From positions 1 through 64,000 of the forward strand of contig VLTN01000091.1 of the NCBI GenBank assembly GCA_008330645.1: DNA of 64,000 bases. Reading direction: 5' to 3'. The first letter of the stretch is position 1. Each line of letters begins with the position of its first letter. The position numbers were made by a program, and so were the translations under genes. The DNA comes from Cafeteria roenbergensis (taxonomy: Eukaryota > Sar > Bigyra > Bicosoecida > Cafeteriaceae). The notes beneath the pieces were generated by a model, which was not told the DNA's origin, did no database searches, and was given only the letters and a program-made list of their open reading frames with translations. Positions 31,101-41,400 of this stretch are shown here, piece by piece.

Positions 31101-31721
31101 TGCCAGGGGGGTCAAAGCTGAAACGGTGGTTGCCAACCTGCTTGGCGTCGCGGCTCCCAGCCTGCTGCCCGCTGCTGCGCGCCCCGCCGCGCGGCCCGCA
31201 CGCACTGTGCGAATCGGCGTCTTCCGCGAGCTGGCGGCATTGGCCATCGCGCCTGCAAGCCCGAGGGGCTTGCGGGCGGCGTCTTTGGCATCCGCCTTGC
31301 GAGCAGACAGGCCCGCGCCGGCGCCCGGCGTGGCGTGCCCCCTGCGGCGCGGCGATCGGGGCGGCACGGCCCCTGGCGTTCTGTGCATGGCGCTCCAGCC
31401 ACAGCAACGTTGCAATGGAGGCAGCGGCGTGGTCCGCGAGCGTCGAGCGGAGGCGGTGGCGCGGCGCTCCTTGGGGAGCCGACGCGCAATGGCCTGCAGA
31501 GCCCCCCCGCCCCGAGAAGCAGCGTACGCCATTGCATGGCCGCCTGGCGCAGGCTCTGCGCGCGGCTCCCGACGCCGCCCTGAGGCCCCGCGGCGCCGGC
31601 ACCCCACTCGCTGGAGTTTGAAGTGGTCCCAGCAGGTGGCCTGCTGGGGCCCGGTGTTCCGTTTTGAGCTGAGCGCCTTGGCCTGCGTCTCCGAAGCTGC
31701 ACGGCTGCATGGGCGGGTCAT
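28163..31721 (-). CDS. Ala/Glu-repeat protein with two hydrophobic segments; frame broken inside the repeat
   Basis: Two long open frames on the complement strand (31721 to 29667 and, in another frame, from the repeat to 28163) encode the two halves of what looks like one protein. The N-terminal half is basic and Ser/Pro/Arg-rich with a poly-Gln stretch. The centre is a 14-residue repeat (AEESPLEAAAAGAAG register, 42 bp, about 15 units, 29510-30075). The C-terminal half has hydrophobic stretches LSAVLVALLLALLAH and FVSSIALLAAGLYVLA, then a charged tail. Two shortened units (29793-29830, 38 bp; 29831-29862, 32 bp) put the halves in different frames. This could be a repeat assembly error, splicing within the repeat, or a real frameshift. 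Possible membrane protein; function unknown. Confidence 0.5.
29510..30075 (-). repeat. 42-bp coding minisatellite (AEESP[L/T]EAAAAG)
   Basis: About 14-15 tandem units of 42 bp with few substitutions (Leu/Thr alternation after Pro). Two adjacent units near 29793-29862 are shortened by 4 and 10 bp. It lies in the middle of the Ala/Glu-repeat gene. Confidence 0.85.
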
Positions 31722-34700
31722 GGCAGCCAGAGGCGCAGGCGATAGTCAACGGCATGCGCGGTCCGGGCGCAACCATTCCTGCAGTCCTTGTTGCCAGCAT
31801 CGACTCTTTGTGCGCAATTTTCTCGCGGATGAGCGTTGAGGAGCTGGAACTGGTTGCCAGAGCGGCTCGTTTGGACCGATGGGCTGCAACCATTCGCTCA
31901 GCGGCGCAGCAGCTCGTTCAGGCAGACCCGGGAGTGCCCACGCAGCCCACATCGGAGCTATGGGACCCATCAGCGCAACGTGGCTGCGCCTTGTCGCCCG
32001 CGTTTTGGACCGGGCCGTGCCCTGTCGGGAAGGCGTTCCGTCTGCTCGCGGTGGTGGACGACGGCCCGATGCCGGAGCTCAGGCGCGAGTACCGGCGTCT
32101 CAGGCGTCGAGCAAGGCTGGCTGCTGGGCAGAGTGCCAGTCAGGTCGTCGAGGAAGAGCCGTCGTCGGACAGTGACAGAGCGCTGATGCGCGAGACTGGC
32201 TTGGAGCGGCGCCGCTGGAGGCCTCCGACTGCCGTGACTTTGGAGGCTCGGAGCTCCGGATCAAGGACTCGCTCGGCCCGGCCCGGCAGCGCCGCGCGGC
32301 CCTCTCGGCAGAGCTCTCGTCACCGCTGCGGCGCAGCCTTGAGCCCGCGCGAGGCCGCCGCGAGGCCGTCTGATGGCTCCCGCCGCTGTGGGTCGGCCGC
32401 TCGGTCAAGGCAGCGGCGCCAGAGCAGCCTTGACCCCGTGGCTGTTCCTGTTGCCGGCCAGCCCGTCAGGGCGCGCCGCCGGCGCGTCGGGGAACCCGCC
32501 AGCTCGCGGTCTCGGCCCGGCCGCCACACGTCTGCCCCGCCGCCCGCAGCGCGCACGGCGGCGGCAGCGGGCCCTGGCGCCCCCAGCTGCAGCGCCGCGA
32601 GACGCGCGTGGGAGCGATTCAGCGCAGCGCTGCCCAGCAGCGCCGCCCCCCGCCTCCTCGCCGGCCCCGGCTCCACAGTCCTCCTTGCGCCGGACGGCTC
32701 GTCGGCGCGCGTGGACTGCGCGCTGTTGATGCCAGATGGCGTGCCGGTGGTTCGCATGGGGTCGGTGTTTTCGGTCAGCTGGGTCCCCGCCGGGACGGGC
32801 CGTTCGACGACCTCGCTCGGTGCTCCGCCGTCTGCCAGGGATGGGCCACAGGGCGGCACCGGCGCTCGCCAGCGGGAACTGCCAAGCAGCGGCCAACGGC
32901 GCGCTCGGCAACGCAGCGGCAGCCGGCGCGGGCGGCCGCGCCGCCGCCGCATCCGCCGGCGCCGCAGCGCTGACCCGACGGCCTCTGCGGGACCCGTGGC
33001 GGCCGAAGCAAGCGCCTCCCGCTCCACCGAGGGCGGCCGCCAGCCGGACGCGCTGCGGATGCTGCTCGGTCCGTTGCCATCGCAGCGCGCGCCGCCTGCA
33101 TCAGCCGTGGCTGCGCGGCCGGACCAGTTGGCTCTGCCCAATTCGCGCCCCGGCGGCGCTTCTGCCTTCGCCGAGGCCGCCACGGACCACGACAACGGCC
33201 GCAACCGCAACTGCCTTCACAGCGGCGACTGCAGCTGCGACCGTAACTCCGCCCGCGAGCGCGACGCAGGGGCGGACTGGGCGGGAGGCACCGTGGCTGG
33301 CGCGCCCGCCCGCGCGCTGCGGGCTGCGCGGCAGGACTCTCGCGCCAGGGCTGTTGGGGTCGAGGCCGGGGCCGGCCATCAGGCGCCGTCGCCTGCCGCA
33401 GAGCAGGGCGTGGCTGCAGGAACGGTCGCCCTGCCCGACGCCGCGCAGGCCGGCGACGGAGCGTCCGGCGACGGCTCGTCCGGCGACGAGTCCTACTCCT
33501 CCTTCGAGGCGTCTGACTCTCTGACCGAAGGCGGGGGAGGCGAGCCGCGGGGCGGCCAGGGCCAGGGCCCGGCTCTGACGAGCGCGAGAGGGGGCCAGGC
33601 TCGGGGTGCAGCGGCGGCTGGGGGCGGCCTCGCGCGCGCAGACAGCCCGTCTGTGGGCGACCCCGAGGCCGTCACCGAAGGGGGCAGCGAGCCTGATGCC
33701 GACCCGCGGCCGGCCTCGCCTCGGCCCCGGGCCGCGGCCAGCGGGCTTGTTGTGGCCCCGCCGGCAAGCCCCATCGTCCCGGCTGCCTCCTCGCCCCGGG
33801 TCCAGACTCCCGCCCCGGGGGCCGCATTTGGCGGACTCGGCTCGCTGGGCAGCGCGGCAGCTGGGCCCTCGTCCGCCTTCGCAGGTCCTCAGTCCAGCTC
33901 GCGCGGCAGCGCCGCTGTGGCAGGTGCAAGCCGCCGACGTCGCTCCTCGACAGGCAGGCCTCGCAGCGCCCTCTCCGCCAACAGGGCAGAGCCGTTGCCG
34001 CAGAGCTGTGCGCCGTCCCTGCCCGTGCCTGGCATCCGGTTCGTGACGCTCACGGACTGGCACCTTGGGCGGGAGCGAGCAAAGCGGGCGAGCGCTGCCC
34101 CAGCGCGGCTCGGGCCTTGCGTCAGCGCGGCGGGACAGGTCGCGGCGCAGGAGGCGGCGGCTGCCGGGCAGGAAGGCCGAGCGGTTCCTCCGGGCGGCCC
34201 CACCGGGCTGTGGATCTTCGAGCGGGTGGCTGCCGCCCTCGGAGGAGGCGCGGATGCGGCCGAGGCTGCGTGCGCCGCTGCTGGCCGGTCCAGGGCGGCT
34301 GTGGCCGCGCGTCGACTGGCGGCCCCTCCCGCCCCGCTAGGCGATGCCGCCCCCGCTGGCGAAGATGGAGAAGTGGTTCAGCTTGACAGGCGAGAGCTCG
34401 TGGGCCCGCCGCCGCCTTCGCTGCTGCCTCCGCACCCCGGACGTGGCGACAGGCCGGCCGGCTTGTCGGCATCCGTGCCTGTCATGGCGCGCGCGCGCGG
34501 GGGCGCTGCGGCCAGCCCCACCGCGGACGCGGCCGCCGCCCGGCAGCTGCTCCGGCGGCTCAGCAGGCAGTCGCTGCGCGCTGCTGCCTCGCTGCCCCCA
34601 GCGGCCGGGCCCGTGCTCGTGCGGCCCATCGCGCAGCCCGGCGCGCGGGCTCGGCAGGAGGGCGCCGAGCCGCGCAGCGCCGCGTCCACACCGGCCCTCG

Positions 34701-35143
34701 CCCCTCTGCGCGAGCGACCGGCCACTGCGGCCTCGCGGCGCGCACGCCCGCAGAGCGCAGCCAAGCGGCCCTCGGAAGCCATTCGGCTCGCCCGACAGGC
34801 CTACGGCGCAGAGCCACTCGCCCGCGCTCAGACGCCGGGCTCGGGGCCGGCTGGCCCGCGCCCGGCCACTGCGCGCCCGGCATCGGCATCCGCCCGTGCG
34901 GCTCGCCCGCGGCAGGCCGCGTCCCCATCCGGGCCGTCGCGCGGGAGAAACTCGGCTCGCAGCGCCGCGGATGGCGCACTGGCGGGGCCGCCGGCCCCTA
35001 GCGCGCTTCCTGCAGTGCGGCCCCGCACCGCGCGGCCGCGGTCCTCAGCTGGAGCCCGCCCTGCTACGACGTCCGCGGCGCGAGTGTCTGAGCTGGACGA
35101 CTTCCTGGCGCTGGCAGACGCCGCGATCGCCATGGCGCAGTAG
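31709..35143 (+). CDS. Large Arg/Pro/Ala/Ser-rich protein, function unknown
   Basis: An open frame of 1144 codons, the longest in this stretch. The N-terminus looks like ordinary globular protein (VLVASIDSLCAIFSRMSVEE, ELVARAARLDRW). The rest is mostly disordered, with acidic and Ser-rich patches. The C-terminus has repeated Arg-Pro motifs (RPATARPASASAR, RPRTARPRSSAGARP) and ends RVSELDDFLALADAAIAMAQ. RPxTAR-type motifs are frequent in ciliary and cytoskeletal proteins, but this is only suggestive. The first ATG overlaps the first codons of the gene on the other strand by 13 bp, so one start is probably further in (for example Met at 31754 or 31829). Long opposite-strand frames exist by GC bias. 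Confidence 0.5.
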   Translation: MGGSWQPEAQAIVNGMRGPGATIPAVLVASIDSLCAIFSRMSVEELELVARAARLDRWAATIRSAAQQLVQADPGVPTQPTSELWDPSAQRGCALSPAFWTGPCPVGKAFRLLAVVDDGPMPELRREYRRLRRRARLAAGQSASQVVEEEPSSDSDRALMRETGLERRRWRPPTAVTLEARSSGSRTRSARPGSAARPSRQSSRHRCGAALSPREAAARPSDGSRRCGSAARSRQRRQSSLDPVAVPVAGQPVRARRRRVGEPASSRSRPGRHTSAPPPAARTAAAAGPGAPSCSAARRAWERFSAALPSSAAPRLLAGPGSTVLLAPDGSSARVDCALLMPDGVPVVRMGSVFSVSWVPAGTGRSTTSLGAPPSARDGPQGGTGARQRELPSSGQRRARQRSGSRRGRPRRRRIRRRRSADPTASAGPVAAEASASRSTEGGRQPDALRMLLGPLPSQRAPPASAVAARPDQLALPNSRPGGASAFAEAATDHDNGRNRNCLHSGDCSCDRNSARERDAGADWAGGTVAGAPARALRAARQDSRARAVGVEAGAGHQAPSPAAEQGVAAGTVALPDAAQAGDGASGDGSSGDESYSSFEASDSLTEGGGGEPRGGQGQGPALTSARGGQARGAAAAGGGLARADSPSVGDPEAVTEGGSEPDADPRPASPRPRAAASGLVVAPPASPIVPAASSPRVQTPAPGAAFGGLGSLGSAAAGPSSAFAGPQSSSRGSAAVAGASRRRRSSTGRPRSALSANRAEPLPQSCAPSLPVPGIRFVTLTDWHLGRERAKRASAAPARLGPCVSAAGQVAAQEAAAAGQEGRAVPPGGPTGLWIFERVAAALGGGADAAEAACAAAGRSRAAVAARRLAAPPAPLGDAAPAGEDGEVVQLDRRELVGPPPPSLLPPHPGRGDRPAGLSASVPVMARARGGAAASPTADAAAARQLLRRLSRQSLRAAASLPPAAGPVLVRPIAQPGARARQEGAEPRSAASTPALAPLRERPATAASRRARPQSAAKRPSEAIRLARQAYGAEPLARAQTPGSGPAGPRPATARPASASARAARPRQAASPSGPSRGRNSARSAADGALAGPPAPSALPAVRPRTARPRSSAGARPATTSAARVSELDDFLALADAAIAMAQ

Positions 35144-35219
35144 CCTCACTCCGCGCCGCGCCGATTGCGACCTTTGCGCAGCGGCCGGGGCGGGCCTGTG
35201 CCTTGCACGGCAGCCACGC

Positions 35220-35365
35220 AGGAGAGAGGGAGGGAGAGAGAACGGGAGAGAGAGCGCGTGGGAGGGAGGGTGTGAGAGAGAGAGCGTGTGAGAGAGAGAG
35301 CGTGTGAGAGAGAGAGCGTGTGAGAGAGAGGGTGTGAGAGGGAGAGAGGGTGTGTATTTGGCGCG
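35220..35365 (+). repeat. GA-rich micro/minisatellite
   Basis: Purine-rich (GA)n tract with an embedded imperfect 18-bp unit (AGAGAGAGCGTGTGAG core) repeated about four times. It lies in the 3' flank between the convergent genes ending at 35143 and 35586. The remainder of 35144-35585 shows no gene. Confidence 0.85.
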
Positions 35366-35585
35366 GGATGGGGGGGGGTAGGGTGGGGAAGGCCGAGAGG
35401 GCGGCGCCACTGGGCCGCCCCCAGGCGCCCCGACAAGCGGCGACCGCGCGTCGCGTTGCGGAATCAGACACCAGTGCAAAACTGCAGCGTGATCGCATTG
35501 GCCCCTCTTTCATCCCCACGCTGCGTGTTGAGGATTCGCGGCTGAAATCACGGACACACAAACACCGGCTGAAGAATCGACCAGC

Positions 35586-37310
35586 CTAAGCAGCTGTGGC
35601 AAGCATCGACACGAACTCGGACATGGAAAGCGTGCCGTCGCCCGAGCGGTCGAATCGCGCCACGAGATCGTCCGCCGCGGCGGGGTCAAGCGAGCACCCG
35701 AACCTGGTCATCCGCGCCACGAGGTCCGCGCCGCTCACGCGCCCGGCGCTGTTGCGGTCGCACGCGGCGAACACGTGCCGGGCCCCCCTGCTCGCAGTCG
35801 CGACGGCGTCGGCCAGCTGACGCAGCGCCACGTGCCACTGGCCGTCGTCGGCCCGCTTGCGCCCAGCTGCCGCGTCCCCCGGCGGCCCTTCCGCCCGGCC
35901 CCGGGACGGGGTTCCGCCCGCCGCCGTGCCCGGCTCGCCAGAGCGGGCAGGGGCGAAGCCAGCCGCAGCCTGGGCCGGGTCCCCCCCACCCGCCGGCTGG
36001 CGGGCGCCGCCGGAGGGAGCGTGGAGGACTGGAGACGAGCGGGGCGGCGTTCCGCGAGCCGGCGAGCCGACAGCCGCCGCCGCCTGCCGCAGGCCTCTGA
36101 CAGCCACGCCCCCCACGGGCGACGACGCAACGTGGCCGGCGGCGCCCGGCGTCCTGACAGGCGACGAGCGGGGCGCCCCCTGCCCGTGGGAGTGGCCCTC
36201 TTGCTCCGCCCGCTGCCGCTGGCGGGGCTGCGGCCCCAGCCGCGGGGAGGCGGACGGCGGCGAGCGCCACCCTGCCTCAGGGTGCCCAGCCGCGCCGGGC
36301 GCCGGGCCGCCGGCCGCTTCAGCGGGTGCTCGTGAGGCCGCCTTGGCGCGTGATGCTCCCGGCAGCCGGGCCCGCGGGCCCCTGGCTCGAGCCGCCGCCG
36401 CGGCCGGCTGGCCGGCAATGATGGCTGAGAGAGACGCGGCGTCGATGGCGCCGCCGTCGCCCCGCGCGCGCACCAGAGCCTCGCACTCTGCCAGGCAGAC
36501 GCGGCCCAGCGGGCCCGCCTCGGCGCCCATGGCCGCAGCCACCCGCATGAGCGCGGCGTGCAGCTGCAAGCCGGTGAGACGGCCGCTGCCAGTCACGTCC
36601 TGCTGCTTCAGCGCGCGCCGCAGCACCGGCAGCCGCGCCGACCGCATCGCCCCGCCCACCGACCGGGCCACGACCTCGTCAGAGGCCAGCGCCGCGCTCG
36701 CGCGCTCCGCCTGCGCGCGGGCAGCCTCCAGTTCCCTGTCGTCCTTGGCCGTGCGGCCGGCCACGCGGCTCTGCCGCTGCCTCGCCGCCGCCGGCGGGGC
36801 AGCGGCCACCGCAGGCGGAGCCCCGGCCCCCGACGCGCTGCGTTGCGAGGCCGCAGGGCTCACACTCGCGGCCTCGAAGCTAGTGGCCTGCCGTGCGCCG
36901 CCTGACACCACGCGGGCCAGAGCAGGCCGATCGACCGACAGGCCGGCGGCACTCTCGAGGCCGACGTCGGCGGCAGTTCCGCGAGCGCCGGCCTCGTCCG
37001 CGGCCAGGAACGACGCCAGGCCGCGCATGGACAGCGATGCAGCGCCGGGGGTCAAGAAGGGCGCGATGGCGGCGGAGAGCGTTTCCGAGGCGCAGTCCAT
37101 CCCCTCGCTGCGGAGGCAGCGGTCGGGCCGGAACGCGCCAAGGGTCGGGTCGAGACACGACGAAGCGTGGGCGGGGCGCGGCGAAGCGTGGGCGGGGCGC
37201 GGCGAGGCGAGGGCGGGGAAGGGGAGGAGGAGCGGCAGTGGAGCCAGCTGCATGCTGGAGTGATGCCCACCGGGCCCGGCGGCCGCGTGCTGAACCCGAA
37301 TGAGCGACAT
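35586..37310 (-). CDS. EF-hand calcium-binding protein with long disordered region
   Basis: 574 codons from Met at 37310; the frame stays open to 37898, so the start could be further upstream. The C-terminal end has two EF-hand loops: DRNSAGRVSGAD (position 12 Asp instead of Glu, Ala at position 5, so possibly weak) and DRSGDGTLSMSE (fully canonical D-x-S-x-D-G-x-L-x-x-x-E). They are spaced as a normal pair (helix LVARMTRFG between). A third, degenerate hand (QDVTGSGRLTGLQ) occurs about 250 residues earlier. The middle is Ala/Pro/Gly/Arg-rich and likely disordered. Probable calcium sensor or calcium-regulated scaffold; targets are not deducible. Confidence 0.65.
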   Translation of the reverse strand: MSLIRVQHAAAGPGGHHSSMQLAPLPLLLPFPALASPRPAHASPRPAHASSCLDPTLGAFRPDRCLRSEGMDCASETLSAAIAPFLTPGAASLSMRGLASFLAADEAGARGTAADVGLESAAGLSVDRPALARVVSGGARQATSFEAASVSPAASQRSASGAGAPPAVAAAPPAAARQRQSRVAGRTAKDDRELEAARAQAERASAALASDEVVARSVGGAMRSARLPVLRRALKQQDVTGSGRLTGLQLHAALMRVAAAMGAEAGPLGRVCLAECEALVRARGDGGAIDAASLSAIIAGQPAAAAARARGPRARLPGASRAKAASRAPAEAAGGPAPGAAGHPEAGWRSPPSASPRLGPQPRQRQRAEQEGHSHGQGAPRSSPVRTPGAAGHVASSPVGGVAVRGLRQAAAAVGSPARGTPPRSSPVLHAPSGGARQPAGGGDPAQAAAGFAPARSGEPGTAAGGTPSRGRAEGPPGDAAAGRKRADDGQWHVALRQLADAVATASRGARHVFAACDRNSAGRVSGADLVARMTRFGCSLDPAAADDLVARFDRSGDGTLSMSEFVSMLATAA

Positions 37311-37429
37311 TGAGTTCGGACAGCGCCGCTCCCGCCTGCGCGGCGGCTGGCTGGCGGCGCGACGCTGGACAGCGCTCCGCGAGCGGGCCTCAAGACTGCT
37401 TGGGCGCCGTGACATCACTGCTGTGGGAC

Positions 37430-37921
37430 TCACACGTGGAGGAGCTCGAGCAGAGCGTGGGCCGTCACGCCAGCTTGCCGCCGCTTGCTCCCGCCCGAAG
37501 CGTGCGACGCAGGCGCGGCGCGGTGAGCAGCGCGCCACACTGCCGACACGGAGCCGTGCCGCCGGAGCAGCTTGGAAGCCGCCGCCTGCCGCAGCCGGCT
37601 GGCATGGCCCGGCGATGCGGCAGTTGCATCTTCCGCAGCGTCCTGATTCGGCATGCGGCTCGCGCTCGAGGAGTCTGAGCCAGGCCGGGCCACACCGGCC
37701 GCGCTGCCCGATAGCCTCGGCCCAACGGGCTGAACTGGCGACGGGGCGGCACGGGGCGCGGGTGCGGGCGCAGCCTGAGGCGGTGCGGCCAGCTCGTCCA
37801 GAATCCGATCGAGCGCGTCTGCGACCCGTTCCCCCAGCGCCTCGCGCTCCGCCTCGGTGAGCCGCAGCTGAGACACCTGGGTCCGAAAGGACGACCACGC
37901 GGCTTCCATGACCGCTGCCAT
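37430..37921 (-). CDS. Small predicted helical protein, function unknown
   Basis: 163 codons from Met at 37921 (MAAVMEAAWSSF) on the complement strand. The first 50 residues look like a genuine amphipathic helix (QLRLTEAEREALGERVADAL, DRILDEL), followed by a Pro/Ala-rich and a basic Ala-rich part. The frame remains open upstream (through SSSELCRRRLALRAARRA near 37990), so the N-terminus may extend and may include a spliced exon around 38100-38340. It ends 119 bp before the start chosen for the EF-hand gene on the same strand. No family recognised. Confidence 0.4.
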   Translation of the reverse strand: MAAVMEAAWSSFRTQVSQLRLTEAEREALGERVADALDRILDELAAPPQAAPAPAPRAAPSPVQPVGPRLSGSAAGVARPGSDSSSASRMPNQDAAEDATAASPGHASRLRQAAASKLLRRHGSVSAVWRAAHRAAPASHASGGSKRRQAGVTAHALLELLHV

Positions 37922-38499
37922 CTCGGGATCGACCCGGGTCCTGGCACGTGCTCGCCGCGCGGCGCGGAGGGCCAACCGTCGCCGGCAGAGCTCGGAGCTG
38001 CTCGCCAACGGAGGGTCAGCCACCGTAGCCTCGCCTCCCGCCTCAGCCACGGAGGAACCAACAGCGGCAGCCTTGGCCGCTCGAGCAGGGGAGGCGCTCA
38101 AAGGCGGAGCTTCTCGTCGGCGCCCTCCTCCAGCACAAAAAGGTCCGAGCTCCGTCGCGCACAGCCATTCGTCGACTTGTGGTAGTGTGTGTTTCTGTGC
38201 CGAGGGTCGGCCTGGCCAGCAGCGTCCGTGAGCGCCGCCAAGAGAGGGCGTCCGTCTCCGCACAGCTGCACCCGGCCAGCGTGAGAGTTTCCGTTCCCGT
38301 CGCCGTCTTGCTCGGCCGGCCGCGCAGCAGTAGGCACTTGTCCCGCCGGCGCGAGCGGCGGTCAGCGGGCAAGCTCTGCCAAGCAACGGAGTTGGGACCG
38401 CTCGGGCCTGCGTTCCACAGCAACGCCTCCGTGCTCCGTCCCGGACAGCCCCACCCGCGCTGCCAGGCGCTCCCCGACGGCCACTGGCCTGCACGCGTG
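37922..38499. promoter_or_regulatory. Region between the small minus-strand gene and the kinase-phosphatase gene
   Basis: Presumed divergent promoter zone. The minus strand holds a short open frame (38337-38098, ending SSDLFVLEEGADEKLRL) that could be an exon of the neighbouring minus gene or an unrelated small gene. No splice path could be settled. No regulatory motif was recognised. Confidence 0.3.
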
Positions 38500-41400
38500 A
38501 TGGGGACTTGCGCGTCGGCAGAGGCAGTGCACCCGTCCAAGGTAAGGCGCGCCGGTCGAGATTGACAAGCCAACGCGCCGCACCAGACCTTGACAGGCCT
38601 GCATCCCCGCCCCGGCACGGTGGGGGGGTGGGGGGGGGCGCAGCAGCGGGCCATCTGCAAAAGGCCGCGCGGGGCACCCACCCACAGCAGGCGCGTGGGC
38701 GCCCTGCTTGTCTTCCGCTTGCCCGGCTGGCGCTGGCGCCCAAGCGGGCCATTGTCAGCCGACTGCGCGCGCCAGCCAGACTGGCGCGGCGTCGGGAGCG
38801 GCACCGAGCGACCCCCCCTGGGTGATGCACGGGGCGCCTGGGCTGGCCGCCGCGCCACGCACCATCGCGCCGGGCTGTCATGAGTGTGACACAACGGGTC
38901 TGCTTGTTTGCGTCGCTGCGCGCCTGCCGCCCTGTGTTCCGCAGCTCGACGTTCACCCAGAGCAGGGCCGGCCCGCGAGCAGCAGCTCCAACGACAAGCC
39001 AGCCGCTGAGGCGCACGCGCCGGCCCCCAAGCAGCAGCCCGGGGCCTCGGCGCCAGAGACCGCGGCAGAGGGGTCAGGCGGCAACCGCGATTCTCGATCG
39101 CGAAGCGTCCAGTCGGACACCAAGGCGGCGGCCAGGCAGCCTGGGACTGCCGCGGCGCCAAAGGGCGCCAAGACTGTGGACGATGCCGTGGCGGGCGCGG
39201 TGCTGGAGTCAGCGGACCGCGAGGCGGTTGTGCAGGGCATTCTTGCCGGGGACTTTGACGGCGTCATGACCAGGGACAAGCTCCGCGGGCTCCGGCTCAA
39301 GCCCGAGGTGGCCAAGTCGGCGCGCGTGGACACGGACGGCTCTGACGACGAAGGCGTCATGCCGTCGGTCAAGACTGCGGGCGCCTCGACCGGCGTCCCG
39401 GCTTCCGACTGGCTGGCCGACGACCACGTGCCGGTGGACGACCTGCGGCGGGAGTTCGGCGAGTCGGGCGTGCTCCAGACGGCCAACCTCGACGACCACT
39501 TCGAGCACCGCGGCCTGCGGGGCCTCAAGCTCAAGGCGCCAGTGCCGGCCCCCGGAAACGCGGGGCGGCGGTCGTCGGCGCACGCCTCCAGCGGCGGCGG
39601 CGCGGGGCTGGCAGAGGACCAGGCCAAGGACTGGACGCTCGAGGAGGGCCCGCCGGACAAGGACTTCCCGGAGTCCCGCGTGCTCCAGACGGCCAACCTC
39701 GACGACCACTTCGAGCACCGCGGCGTGAGGGGCCTCAAGCTAAGGGGCGCCCCTCGGGCTCCCCGCTCCTCGGCCAACAGGAAGAGGGGCGACCGCCCCG
39801 GACCCAGCCGCCGCGAGGACGTCGGCGCCGGCAAGGACGATGTGGCGGTGCCGTCGAGCGACCTCACAGCAGGCGTCTCCCCCGTGTCAGGGGGCTTGCA
39901 GGGCGACACCAAGGCGTTCGGTGACGACACAGCCCCGAGCCGCCCTGGCGCGGAAGCCAGCGGCGAGGGCGCCCCGGCGGCTGCGGAGCCGGGGTCCGGC
40001 ACCGCTGTGACAGGCAGCCAGGGGGCGCCCGCGGGCAGCACGCAGCCCTCTGCCGTCACGGGGGGCGCGTCGGCGTCCTCGCTGGGCTCGAGCAGGGTGG
40101 CCGGCCCGTCGCGGCCCTCCCGTGCCGGGGCGCTGCCGATGGCCCAGCCAGCGTCCCAAGGGCGCCGCGCCTCGGAGAGCAGCGGCGCGAGCGCGGACAT
40201 TGATGACCTAAGCAGCGACGACGACACCGACGGCAGCGCCGTGATGGACGACTGGCTGGCTGAGCCGGACAAGCCGGAGCAGATCGGGGACGTGTCTGCA
40301 GAGTCTTCCGACGACGACGACGATGACGACGACGACGTGGTGGACGACTGGCTGAAGCCAGCGTCGGCCAGAGGCCGCGAGGGCCCCCCTGCGCCGCTGC
40401 GGATCTCAAAGGGCAAAGCCGTCGACTCGGCTGCGCCGTCGCCGGCGTCCGGGGCAACCTCGGCGTCGGGCATGTTCGAGGCGCAAGGCGACATCAGCGG
40501 CGGCACCGTGGTGGAGCGGGGCATCGAGGCCAAGGGCCGCGCTCTGTCCAAGTCCGACTCTGCCACCTCGCGGAGTCAGGGGTCCGCCTCCGCGGCGCCC
40601 AACTACGCGGACTTTGACGAGGAGTGGGAGCACCTCAAGACGCTCAAGCTGGTGTTCCAGCGGGCGGGGCTGGAGCGGCGGCAGCAGCAGCGCTTCCTCG
40701 AGGCGCTGGTGGCGGAGCGGTTCAGCGAGGGCGAGTACATCGTGGCGCAGGGGGACGTTGGCGACAAGTTCTACATCATCACCGAGGGCGAGGTGATGGT
40801 GACCCGCACGCTGGCCGAGGCGGACGCCGAAAAGGTTCCCAAGTCGAAGCTCCGTCGCTCGCCCGCAGGCGCCTCGGAGATGCGCATCACGTACCTGTAC
40901 GACGGGCACTTCTTCGGGGAAACGTCGCTGTTCAAGGAGGAGCCTCGCAACGCCAACGTTATTGTGTCGAGCAACGAGGCCGCGGTGATGTCCATGGCCA
41001 AGTCCAAGTTCAAGCCCTTCCTGGACGAAGACGCCAAGTTCCGCGAGCTCATCGAGCAGCTCATCCTGCGCAAGGAGGAGGCGGCGCGCAAGCGGGACGA
41101 GTACCTGAGCAAGCAGTCGGCGGAGGCGCAGGCCTCGCTGCTGACGGAGCGCGAGCACGTCAAGGTGAGCAAGGTGCGCGTCAAGCGCAAGACGGACGAC
41201 GGCAAGGTAATCCTCAACGACTACGTCCTGCAGACCAAGGTGGGCCAGGGCAGCTACGGCACCGTGTGGCTGGCCATGGCGGTGACGGACGCGAAAAAGT
41301 ACGCCATCAAGATGGTCAACCGCGAGAAGCTGCGCCGAAAGGGCCGCTTTGCGCGCGGCGCCGGGGAGGGCGACGAGGAGCTGCTGAACGAGGTGGCAGC

